NCBI GenBank assembly: GCA_023213315.1
Contig: JAKCPI010013917.1
Location: forward strand, 1-64,000
Length of the DNA: 64,000 bases
Source of the DNA: Euborellia annulipes
Lineage: Eukaryota > Arthropoda > Insecta > Dermaptera > Anisolabididae
Direction of reading: 5' to 3'
Of this stretch, positions 22,090 to 32,564 are shown in pieces (positions within the stretch are counted from its first letter, which is position 1; each line of letters starts with the position of its first letter). The position numbers were made by a program, and so were the translations under genes. The notes below the pieces were generated by a model. The model was not told where the DNA came from. It saw only the letters and a list, made by a program, of their open reading frames with translations, and did no database searches.

Positions 22090-22475
22090 GACCGAATATT
22101 CGGTTTCGGTTACGGTTTGGCCAGTTCGGCCAAAAATATGGTTTGGCCGTAGTTTCGGTTTCGGCCAAAAGGGCCAACCTTTGGCGGCCGAAACCAGAGT
22201 CTGAAAATGGGATGAGACTCGTGCAAAAAAAAAAAAAAAAGGTCAAATAATTTGCACTTGAGGGAGAAAAAATTTAGTCTCCCTAAAAAAAAGGTAAAAT
22301 GATTTTCACGGGAGGGAAAAAAATTCAAAAAAAAAAAAAGGTAAAATGAAAAAAAAATTTTTATAGGAAATACAAGTTTCGGTTTCGGTTACGGTTTCGG
22401 CCGAAACTAAGGTTGAGGCCGAATATTCGGTTTCGGTTTCGGTTTCGGCTGAAAATCTTGTTTCGGTCGGACCCT
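22090..22475. repeat. TTTCGG-rich repeat interrupted by an E-family fragment
   Basis: The two flanks (22,090-22,190 and 22,376-22,475) consist of cgaatattcggtttcggtta and ggtttcggccgaaac motifs ending tcggtcggaccctaatta. The middle (about 22,188-22,375) is homologous to 36,212-36,393 of element E: gagtctgaaaa, gagactcgt, then A-run blocks separated by ggtcaaat and ggtaaaatga. Confidence 0.6.
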
Positions 22476-22729
22476 AATTAAAATAAATACAGGTAATCCC
22501 CTATTATACGAAACAAAACTCTAGTGCATAAAATGGAATTTGATTCCAAAGATACTATTATATTTTTATAATTAAGAAATATATTACATTAATAACTAAT
22601 AAACAATTTTTTTCTCATCTCTAAGCACAATTAACCGATGGCAATAGCCAGGACTTTAACGATTATTCGTTATACAGTAGGCCTACATAGAAATATTAGA
22701 AATTTTAAAGGAGAGGAATGTCGTCCAAT

Positions 22730-23095
22730 TCTCAGAAAGGTGAAGAAAAAAAGACTTAATTCGGCCCAACAATTATTTATTTCCAAAGTCTACGTTTCGG
22801 GGAGTATGCGTCATCCATCCTCAGGACAAAGGGCGTAAAAAATCTACGGAGCCTCCTGCACTTATGAACAACAAACAACTCAAGAGTGGCTCATGTTTGA
22901 CATTTGCATAGAGTTTGGTCATATGATGAGCGAATCCAGAATAAAGCCATCATTTTCAAACAACAATTTCATTGTTGAATTTTGTTCACTAGTGCAGAAG
23001 GTACGACCTTTGTCCTAAGGATGGATGACATATAGTCCCCGAAACATAGACATTGGAAATAAATAATTGTTGGGCCGAATTAAGTTTTTTTTTTC
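22730..23095. repeat. Foldback repeat with GAAAC motif
   Basis: Left arm gacttaattcggcccaacaa ... acgtttcggggagta ... tcatccatcctcaggac pairs with right arm gtcctaaggatggatga ... tagtccccgaaacatag ... ttgttgggccgaattaag. The right arm alone recurs at 33,149-33,215. The central 170 bp are unique. Confidence 0.7.
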
Positions 23096-24747
23096 GTGGA
23101 AATTTTAAATATTTACTAATGACGGTAGAGGATAGCCTGGTGGATATTATTGAGAAGGATGAATAAATAAAATCCGGAAATAATTTTCAGGTCAATTTAT
23201 TTGGATTAACTCCTTCCGCCTTGGGTCAACGTTTCTAAGCCAAAACGACTCCTTCTTCAAGTCCATGCGGGGTCAATTAATTAATAACTCTCAATTTTAT
23301 CCTTAAAAGTTGTGGTTAGTCACGCTAGTACACATGTACTGAAAAGCAATGGAGCCAAACGAAGATGATTTACCACAACTTTTGATGACAAAATTGAGGG
23401 CTATTTGTTCTCGAACCGTATTAGAGCGAAACCTTATTAAGAAGTGCCGAATTATAAAGGGGGTTGAATAAATATTGTATTTTTGCGTACCGAGTTCGCA
23501 TAAGTTACCTGTAGCAATCGATTTTAGTGAGTTGGTTGCCTATCTTCCACCAACCAAAATGAACAAATCTGAACAGTCATAAAGCCGGGGTTTAATTTCG
23601 ACAAAATGCCCGGAATTTAAATTAATTATGACTTACACTATTCCCTTAATAAACTACACCAACAATTAAAGAGTTAAATTTAAATAATGTTTTATTTAAA
23701 TTCTAAATTAGATTACTTAACCCTGAATAAATATTTAGCTTATAAATGCTACTAATTTGTACTAAACTTTTTTATTATTTTGACCATGGAAGAAAAGTAG
23801 CTATAAAAACTCTACCTTACCTATAAAATTTGTTTTTATGCTTTTGTTTTTTTTTGACTTTCAATAAATATAAAAGTTTAGGGACTTAATCAGTCTGATA
23901 AACGTTAATAAACGACACTTAATTATTCTCAGCTATAAAGATTGATAGCGAATGATAATACATATATGAATTAATCAAGAAAAAAAATTATTTTCCATTA
24001 AAATAATGTTTTACGATTCAAAAATAAAATTTATTTTTGAAAAAAAAAATTAAAATTTCCTTTAATCTCTTAAGCATAATAATTATTTGTATATATCCTC
24101 TTATCCAATGCGGTTAAATACTTATTATTCTCATCAACAGATTATCAAATCTATATGAAATAAAAACACAAATATACTCTTTATCTCCTCTTTCAATGTG
24201 AATAGTGTAAGATAAATCTTTATACACTTTTTATTACTTTTGTTTATCACATTTATTTAATTTAAGTATATATAAAATTGGACCTTTAATTAATTCATGT
24301 AGTAAGAAAATCGATGTTTTGTTTTGATATAACACTAGTAGTACAGGAATAACTATAAATAAACTATATAACTATATGTAAAACAAGATCAATCAATTCA
24401 TGGTTAATTAAAGGGAGAAGATAAATCTCGTTATTTAAATTTGTATTTATTTTTAAATCTCAGAAATTTTCGACTCGATATTTTTAGAAAGTTTATTTTT
24501 AAAACAAATCTAGCAAGGATATATAAAATTTTATTAGATTTTTCTAAATTTAAAATCTATTTAGAAATAGAAATAAATAAGGTGATGATATCTTGACCTA
24601 CCAACAGGATCAAATTAAATGAGACCTTTTCTTTAGGGAATTTTATCGGTTCATTTGCAAGATTATTATTTTAGGGCAAATTGGAGTTAGTGGCCTCTAG
24701 ATAGAATTAAATAAAAAATTATTATTTATCAAATTTAATATTTAATA
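23096..24747. other. AT-rich intron sequence
   Basis: 23,205-23,265 carries another inverse GAAAC motif (aacgtttctaagcc ... cttcttcaagtcc), possibly one decayed foldback arm. 23,400-23,620 is GC-balanced. No gene. Confidence 0.4.
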
Positions 24748-24781
24748 GCCCACGGGGCTTGGAGTAGTTGGTAGCGGGGGG
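24748..24781 (+). mobile_element. SINE-A head fragment
   Basis: cccacggggcttggagtagt followed by tggtagcg is the first 30 bp of a SINE-A head, just ahead of a longer copy. Confidence 0.55.
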
Positions 24782-24804
24782 GTTTTTAAGTTAAAATTTT
24801 GATT

Positions 24805-25025
24805 GCCCTCGGGGTTTGGTGTAGAGGTTAGCGTGCTAACCTCGTATACCAAAAGTTGGATACCAAATGGCTTAAATAAGAATGCCTGGACCCCTAATAT
24901 GTATATTAATCTCTATAACGGATATCGTAAAAGTCTTAAATGGTCTAAGTTACCGAAAAGACTGTGTGTATGTGTGTGTGAATGGAGTGTGAATGAGAAA
25001 AAAGTGTGAATGTCTAAAAAAAAAA
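24805..25025 (+). mobile_element. SINE-A copy lacking B box, perfect target duplication
   Basis: The head (ctcggggtttggtgtagagg) runs to accaaaagttgg, where the B box and left hairpin arm are deleted, then continues normally through the core (tcttaaatggtctaagttac) and the GTGTG tail. Flanks aaaattttgatt at 24,793-24,804 and 25,026-25,037 are identical. A similar internal deletion occurs at 46,327-46,515, so a B-box-less subfamily may have been mobile. Confidence 0.85.
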
Positions 25026-25037
25026 AAAATTTTGATT

Positions 25038-26727
25038 ATTATAAAATTTGAATGTTAAAATTTTTTTCATTCTTTATTAGACTATTCTAACAAAAAAAAA
25101 AGTCAAATATTTTTCTCAATAAGATTCCGTAGGTTAGGCAATCACTGATGAAATAAAACAATGTTCATTTCATCTGCTCATCTTCGTTTCGGGTGCTTAT
25201 TATTTTATTTCAATACTCTCTGCCTATCCTACCTTAGCCTTTGGTGAATAATATGATTAACAATCTTCTTAATCCTAAAAATAATTCATTAAAGTTTCCC
25301 CAAGACCCGGCGTTTTGCCGCTATTTAAGAAACTTTGCCGAATTGTAATATGACGATGGTTAGATAAAAACATTTTTGAGATTTGAATTGTCTTGTGGAA
25401 TAAAACTATGAGAAAGATCTCCATAATATTCCTTTATTTGAATTTAATTTTAAACTACCACCACCTTTAGTTGATTAATTTGGATGCGTTTCTAAAAATA
25501 TGAATTTTTTTTGTTTTAAAAACATTCCACCATTCTGGAATTATTTCATTAAAATTCTTAAAACATCATTAACTATTCTATTTGTCATGAATCTATAAAA
25601 AAAAATTCTATTCTTCAAGTTTAAGTTCTTAATTTAATATTCAATTTAATTTATCGAATGTTAAAGGTCAAAGGCCCTTAGCTTTTTTGACAGCTAACAA
25701 GTAGGAGGCGAGCCTTTTTAGAATATTGTTGACTCAGGGTGTAGAGGCTCTGGACAAAGCCTGAAGCCTTGCTTCTTTTTTATTCCTCTCTGCATAATAA
25801 AATTGTTTGTGAAATCAAGTTTTATATAGATTTTTTTTTTTTTCTGGGAATAATAAATAAAAAACACAAGTATGTAGAGAAATCCTTATTGAAATTTTTT
25901 TTTTAGGTTTGAATTACGAAAGTCACTATTAAAGATTTTTCCTTGCCCGCTCCCGAAAACAAAATTCTATTACTTTCTAATTATTTTTTTTTTCAATTCC
26001 CTAAGGAACTATGAAATTTTAATAATGTTTTGACATTATAAACATATTTTTATGTAATCATACCACTTCTCCTTCCTCGAAACTTCCTGTCCTTTTCTTG
26101 TCAAGGTTGAGCCCTTTCACCATATCTTTCAAGTAATCTATGTGAAATCATTTAACCAACGGCCAATGACATAACTTAAGACATAAAAACATGAACATTA
26201 TTAATCATGAACTTATTTATAAACCCAAGAAAAATGAATAAAAGAAAATATTTCATCTGTCAACCTTTCTAGACATTATTTTAAAATATTCTTTTGGTTT
26301 TTGTTTTATTTTTTATTTTCCGCGATTCTTATGTCTAATTATAATATTATATTCTTATTAAAATAATATTTTGTTTATACCTGTTCTGGTAGTTGGCCTA
26401 TTTATTTATTTATTTATTACAAAAAATAACAATGAAATAGCTTAGAAATGGAGAGGTATTCATGCGAAGAGAATAAAAATTAATTTTAATTAATATTAGC
26501 TATAATTAATTTGCTTTTTTTAAATTTATTTACTTTTGGGCTGTAAGGCATAATATTTTATTGAGAAAAATATTTAATGGATACTACCTATTGACCAATC
26601 TAAATAAGTTTTGTGCTTGGTCTTGCTTAACGGTATTGATGGCTTTCTTTATACATCCCAGTCATGAATTTTTATTTTTTTAATTTAAATTAATTAGAGA
26701 ATGTAGGACTGGTGAACATTAATTTTT
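25038..26727. other. AT-rich intron sequence
   Basis: No gene. 25,665-25,790 is more GC-balanced (gtaggaggcgagcc, gtgtagaggctctgg). Short (attt)n near 26,397-26,417. Confidence 0.4.
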
Positions 26728-27138
26728 TAAAAACTGATGTTTCTTTAGTCTGTTTAGTCTTTCAGTCTGTTTGACTTGTCCTTAGGTCAAAAATAATAAA
26801 TTTCTTAAAAATTCATTGTTAGAGGTATTTATTTTGATTAACAGATACGGCCATATTATCCGTTTCGGCCATCATCAGTTGGGCCGAAACGGCAGCTATA
26901 GGCCTATAGCCCTATAATATAAACGGACAGATACAGCCATATTATCCGCTTCGGCCCAATTGATGATGGCCGAAACGGATAATATGGCCGTATCTGTCAA
27001 TCAAAATATTAATATATAATAATATATATAATCAAAATATTAATAATAATACCTCTCACAATGAAATTTTACCAAATTTATTATTTTTGACCCAAGAACA
27101 AGTCAAACAGACTGACATGAGTAAACATCAGTTTTTAA
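26728..27138. repeat. Foldback repeat, about 411 bp, with inner palindrome
   Basis: Outer arms aaaactgatgttt ... agtctgtttgacttgt and acaagtcaaacagact ... aaacatcagtttt. Inner arms cagatacggccatattatcc ... gtttcggcc and ggccgaaac ... ggataatatggccgtatctg. Near the centre is ctataggcctatag, a perfect palindrome. Part of the inner segment is present three times (gatacggccat / gatacagccat / its inverse). It carries the GATGATGG-CCGAAACG motif. Confidence 0.7.
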
Positions 27139-27279
27139 AAAAATTTATTTAAATTATTATATACAAATCAATATAAATTATAATTAATGAAAATTCTCAT
27201 CTCACAGTGAATAATTAATAAAATAAATACAAAAAGCATCAACAGCTGAGCCCTAAACTAGGCTAAAAAAAAAGTGACT

Positions 27280-27540
27280 TAGGCATGAGTGCTTTAGAGA
27301 CATTTCAGAGCAAATGTGAAGGGAAGCAAAAGAAGAGGAGACAAAAAAAAAGAGAGAGACAAAGGGAAGAGGGAAATCTAATAAAATACGCTACGCGCAA
27401 TTCGACGCGCTCGCAAACACAAACACAAACACAAATACAAAGTCGCGATTCGATTCATGCTGTGCTCGTGACATAAAAATGCTATATCGGCTGACGCTAG
27501 CAAACAAGCAACCCTTCAGCTATCTAAACTCTTTTTGCTA
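27280..27540. promoter_or_regulatory. CpG-containing unique island
   Basis: Purine-rich stretch followed by acgctacgcgcaattcgacg, acgcgctcg, an (acaaac)n run and gtcgcgattcg. CpGs are clustered, which is rare in this intron. It could be an internal promoter or enhancer. An open frame of 63 codons here is low-complexity and not convincing. Confidence 0.3.
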
Positions 27541-28215
27541 CTTACTTGAGCCAGAACATTCAATACAACTTAAAATCCTTTTTAGTTAATTATTTTGAGA
27601 AGTACTCGAATCATACTCACCCCCTGTTTTCTCAATATCGCTTTTTTTTATCTCACTTTCTCCTTTTCCACCCCTTTTTTTTAACTTCGTAAAATAAATA
27701 TTTTTTTATCTTTTTCACATTTTACGTTTATGTATTTTATTTAAGAAGTTTTACTGTTTTTGTCAACAAGCTAAATAATCAAAACATTGTTTTATAAAAA
27801 GAGAAAGTAAAAAAAAAGCATTTCTTTTTTTTACTTTTTTCAAATGATATTGAAAATGTTTTTGCTACTCTATATTTATTAAATGCTTTCATAAAAATAT
27901 CCCCTCTTTTTTTTTAATTTAACAAAAATCTCAATAAAATATTTATAAATGATAATTAAAAAAAAATTCACTGAGAGCCAATTTTCTTAAATGTGTTTTA
28001 ATTTAAATAAAAAGGGGTATAAAAAAATAGATAGCCTATCGCGTTTTTGAGAAAGAAAATACACAATATTATTATTGCTTCAGGCATGCAAAAATTTTAA
28101 TTAATATATTTTTAAAAAATTTCATTTAGGTTCTATTTAAGATCCTGTTTGATTTTTCTAATTTTTTTTTATTAAACGTGTAGATAGCCTGACTAGGCTG
28201 ACTAGACTTGTATAA
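27541..28215. other. AT-rich intron sequence
   Basis: No gene or recognised repeat. Confidence 0.45.
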
Positions 28216-28476
28216 TTTTTTTTTTTTTAATAAAATAACATTCACACTTTTTTCTCATTCACACTCACACAAACATACACACAGTCTTTTCTGCAACTTA
28301 GGCCATATAAGACTTACGATAACCTTTATATATGATATCTATTGAGAGTCCAGGCATTTCTATTTAAGCCATCTGGTATCCAAATGACTTAAATAAAATC
28401 ATCGGACTGCCTGGGGTCCGAACCTCCGACGTTTGGTATAGGAGGTAGGCACGCTACCTTCTACACAAGCGGGGGC
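28216..28476 (-). mobile_element. SINE-A copy
   Basis: Minus-strand copy with A run, TGTGAATG-type tail, core, hairpin and a diverged head (agcccccgcttgtgtagaag). No clear target duplication was found. Confidence 0.8.
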
Positions 28477-28529
28477 TCAAATTGCCTTGTTTACTATGAA
28501 AGAGAGAGTAGGGGAAATTTGATCTTTTT

Positions 28530-28578
28530 TTCTCACTAAAAATATATTAACATTTATATATAGGTAAGAGAAAGTAAA
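28530..28578 (-). repeat. PalX left-end fragment
   Basis: tttatatataggtaagagaa plus agtaaa is the outer palindrome arm only. Confidence 0.5.
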
Positions 28579-28839
28579 ATAAAAAGTTAATTAAATATAT
28601 GATTTTTTTATAAAAATAAATAAAATAAATACATTTTTAAAGGGCCCCTAAAGCCGGGGGCTCGTAAGCTTCCTTGTAGTTACATTTCATATGTGAATCT
28701 TAAATTGATTTTTATAGTTTCGGATATAAAGTTAAACTTTAGTTGATATTTTTTATTGCTCCGTTTTTCTGCTCATTAAAAATTTGAGACCAGCTGGACG
28801 GCAAATTGACCTTTTTAATAAAACTTTTATAAGCGTTAA

Positions 28840-29460
28840 AGGCCCTTCGGTTTTAGTTGGTACTTAGCGGGTACCTTTTAAGGTGATTACTTGAAATGGA
28901 CTGTCTCCCTCACAAACGATTCATCCACTTCTTGTACAATTATCGCAATTTCGTTATCTTGCTCCCCTTCCTCGCTTTTCACGTGACAAATCTCATCCTA
29001 TTTAACGACGATTTGTCTGTGGTATGCCGCCTTATAATCGTATTGGGCGCCTTCGGGCATGACTTATTGCCGTTTAATAAATAAACAGTAAAGCCATTGG
29101 TTTGGCGGAGGGAGCAGGAGCAAATGGGGTCTCGTAAATACACTTAGACCCGATTGTATTCCTGGTTGATTAGCCTCCCCCCCTCCCTCTTTTGTGGGGC
29201 GAAAGATCGTTTGCGATTTGTTCCAATTTGCGTCCGGTTGTCACACGTTTGACAAATGTGACAATCTTCTTAAGCCCCAAACCCTATTTCCAGATGAATT
29301 TTTTTTCTCTTTGAGGAAAATCTATTTTTGGTCCCCGAGCTCCAACAGGCTCTCTATATATCTTCAGACCATGGCAGGTTGTGTATACATCGTTGGTGAG
29401 ATGCATTTTTTATTTTAATGATGCGGCCAACCGTCTCATGTCACACCGATCGTATTTTTT
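28840..29460. promoter_or_regulatory. Large GC-balanced unique island
   Basis: About 600 bp of single-copy-looking sequence with balanced composition, including cacgtgac, gtcacacgtttgacaaatgt and ccattggtttggcggagg. Open frames at 28,896-29,084 and 29,194-29,418 have no family signal. The extent and contrast with the AT background suggest constraint, so this is a candidate intronic enhancer. Confidence 0.3.
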
Positions 29461-30100
29461 CCAATTTCCTTAATATGGCTATTACGATATTATTCCAAGG
29501 GTAATACCTAATACCTCTGTTAAATTTATATCCATTCTAATGAATTAAAATCTGGAGGGAAATACCCGATTTTCTTTTATCTCAGTATTTTCTTTCACGC
29601 CAGGAATCATAATAATAATAGAGTAATAAGAGTTTTTCTCCTTAAATTATATATTATTAACTGCACATAATCAGGCATATTTATTTATACCAATTGGTTT
29701 AAATAAATTGTCATAGGACTGCTTGAAATTTGAATCCTTACCTCATGACTTTGAAGGTTATCAATATTGGCATTGACATACAAATAAAAAAAAAAAACAC
29801 CAAGTTTGTAGCCAGTGTTCTTTTTCTTTATCTATTCAGCCCACTACTAATATTTCGATTCTAGTTTTGAACCATCTGCGAAATGGATTTAACTTCAATT
29901 CTCACTATATTTCTCGTTTGTTTTATAAGTACAGCAGTCTTTTAGAACTGCCAGGAAGTATGGCTGAGTAGAGATGTTCTAATAAAGGAAAAAAAAACAA
30001 TATGATGCTCCAAACCTAAGGCCGAAACATTAGCAATTGATTCAATAAATAAGAAAATCACTGGCTGCCAACTTCTTTTTTTCTTAATTTATACCTCTCA
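29461..30100. other. Intron sequence with decayed repeats
   Basis: 29,675-29,790 resembles a decayed minus-strand SINE-A (caggcatatttatttatacc). 30,010-30,062 resembles a foldback arm (aaggccgaaacattagc). 29,958-29,972 (tggctgagtagaga) is inverted at 30,329-30,342, outside the next MITE. Confidence 0.35.
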
Positions 30101-30324
30101 TAGTGGCGTCATTTGGGGGAGGGGGGCAAGGGCTCTGATTTTTATAAAATTTTTAATTATTCTAAATAAAATATTTCAAAATATATCTACGAGTATATAA
30201 ACTGTACAAAATTAAACAATTAATTAAATTTTTGGCCAAATTTGAGTATCTATTTCTAAGTAAATTTTAACAAAAAACAATTTTTGCCCCCCCCCCCCAA
30301 GAAAAAGTTGAAATGACGCTACTG
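30101..30324. mobile_element. Short inverted-repeat element (MITE)
   Basis: Left end tagtggcgtcattt and right end aaatgacgctactg are inverted, with a G run inside the left end and the matching C run inside the right end. The body is AT-rich and noncoding. Superfamily not assigned. Confidence 0.55.
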
Positions 30325-31525
30325 ACTTCTCTACTCAGCCAGACACTTACTTATTACATTTATGAGTATCACTAATTTATTTGTAATCCCTGTGAGGGGA
30401 AGTAGGTTGATTTCACCAAAAAATAAGAATTTACCTGGCTAAGATTATAAAGTAAAAAAAAAAAAATATTATAATATTTATACAATATATTTAATTAAAA
30501 ATTAGTAGTGATGACGACCTTTTTCTAAGCCCCGGTCAAATTTATTTAGAAACGTTGAAACATTAATTAAAGCGGTCTTAAAAATCAAGATCGACTTTCA
30601 TTATATATCATTTTTATCTAGTAGATCACAAAACGCTTTATTAAAATAATAAATCAAATGTTCTTAGCAACCTTTATTTTATAAGTTTATATAATCCATA
30701 TTTTATATCGTAAAAGTCATCCGATTAAATAAATATCTTATAAGCATGAAAATCTTATAAAAAAAAAGTTCGCCCTAAATAGAACATCTTGCAAGTAACT
30801 TTGTTTTATACCTGGATACAACTCTTTCCTTATGACTCTACTCCACTCTAGTCTTGGTTTATTTTCTCCCTTTATTTTTATTATTATTGCTTTTATTATT
30901 TCAAATTTCCAAAAGTGCCAAGCTGATTCTGCACGTCGTTTCATATATGAATCTTTTCAAATTGCCAAAACGAAAGGAGAAAAAAAAAAAAAAAAAAAAC
31001 TTGAAGAAAACGGGAAATGACAAGAAGAAATGATGAACTCTCGCGTACTGTGGACATGTGGAAGGGGAAATCTTTCTTTAAAAGTTTACAAAAGGAGAGT
31101 GAGATTGAATCAATATTTAGTTTAGAATATTATTAACAATCTGTTGACACATCAAGGTACTGAGTGAGTGAAAAGATAAATAAAAAAAATAAAAAACAAT
31201 ATATGAAGCAAAGTTGTTCTTCACAGAAGGGGTCATAAATGGAAGTGTACGTGGATGAAATTATTTTATTTTCCTCATGCAAATTTACTAACATAAATAA
31301 GTTCACTTTTATATGACAGTTATTTATTTATTTTTTTTTTAATAGCAAATTTATTTTAACAAAAATTTTTTAACTCTCAAGAGTCTTGTATAAAACGTTT
31401 AATAAGAAATAATTAACAAATAACATGCTAAAATGAAAATGATTGTTTAAAGTGAACACTTGAAGAAAATGTTGAGACGTAGCTTTTGCATTGCCATTGG
31501 CCGTAAGGATTTAATTCCTGGATTT
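30325..31525. other. AT-rich intron sequence
   Basis: No gene. Contains A runs at 30,980-31,000 that make spurious frames on both strands. Confidence 0.45.
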
Positions 31526-31790
31526 TTTTTTTTAAACACACTTTTTTCTCATTCACACTCACACTCACACACACATTCACAGTCTTTTTGGCAACTCAGG
31601 TCATATAAGACTTTTACGATATCCGTTATTGATTAATATACATATTGGTGGTCCAGGCATTCTTATTTCTTATTTAAGCCATTTGGTATCCAAATGGCTT
31701 AAATAAAATCATCGGACTGCCTGGGGTCCGAACCCGCGACTTTTGGTATACGAGGTTAGCACGCTAATCCCTACACCAAGCCCCAAGGGC
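31526..31790 (-). mobile_element. SINE-A copy with target duplication
   Basis: Complete minus-strand copy: A run, GTGTGAATG tail, core, hairpin with an extra tttctta insertion, B box (inverse cgggttcggacccc) and head. Flanks attcctggattt (31,514-31,525) and attcttggattt (31,791-31,802) differ by one base. Confidence 0.85.
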
Positions 31791-31802
31791 ATTCTTGGAT
31801 TT

Positions 31803-32159
31803 AAAATCCTTAAAAAAAATTAATTAATTATTAGGCTCTTGAGAGGAACCACAACGTGTCAAGTTTAACACTAATGACTGAAGAGAGATATAGGCCTATA
31901 ATGAAACGCAAATTTTTCGCTATTTTAATTATTGATGATCTCTGGACCCATATATACCAGTAGATCTATCCTAAATAAATTTCCCATTTATTTAAAATAA
32001 TATTTTTCTTTTTTAAGATTTATTTACTTAAAATTTTTCAAAAGACATTTATTTAACCTTAAGCACCTAATATTTATAGTATTTGTATTTTTTGGAAGCC
32101 ATCCATTATTGGCCAGATGTCTACCTATGAGAATGAAGCGGATATTGCTTAGCCTTTAG
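31803..32159. other. AT-rich intron sequence
   Basis: No gene seen. Confidence 0.4.
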
Positions 32160-32564
32160 CCCTTGATGTCGTATTTTGTACAAATCTGCCGGCGTCAGGA
32201 TTCAGGAGACAGCCTGGGCGGGGTTGAAACATCCCGAAGGACAGGTGGGGATAGAGATCCAATCCTTATCTTTGGGGATCGGATATTATGCGATATTGGA
32301 CTTTTAACCCGCACGTGGCATCCGACCTTCGATCCCCGCCACCAACAACCAAATGGACACAACATATACTATAACGACCCCACCCTTTGCCCTGTCAAGA
32401 ATCAGATATGTAGGCCTACTGTCAGCATTTTTCCTACCCCCACGGAGTATATATCTCGATTTATGTTATTAAAAAGATTTTCCTCTTTCGTCTTTCGATC
32501 AATCGATCAACAAAACATTCTTAGTTTATTAAACAATTTAATTTTCTCGATTGCAACAAACTAA
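32160..32564 (+). other. GC-balanced island with an unassigned open frame
   Basis: An open frame of 133 codons (ATG 32,163) spans a block (32,165-32,410) of balanced composition and good codon variety: CRRQDSGDSLGGVETSRRTG, then RDPILIFGDRILCDIG. I do not recognise any domain, and the last third is AT-driven. There is no visible promoter or splice context. It may be an exon of a nested gene, a decayed coding insert, or a noncoding conserved element. Confidence 0.25.
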
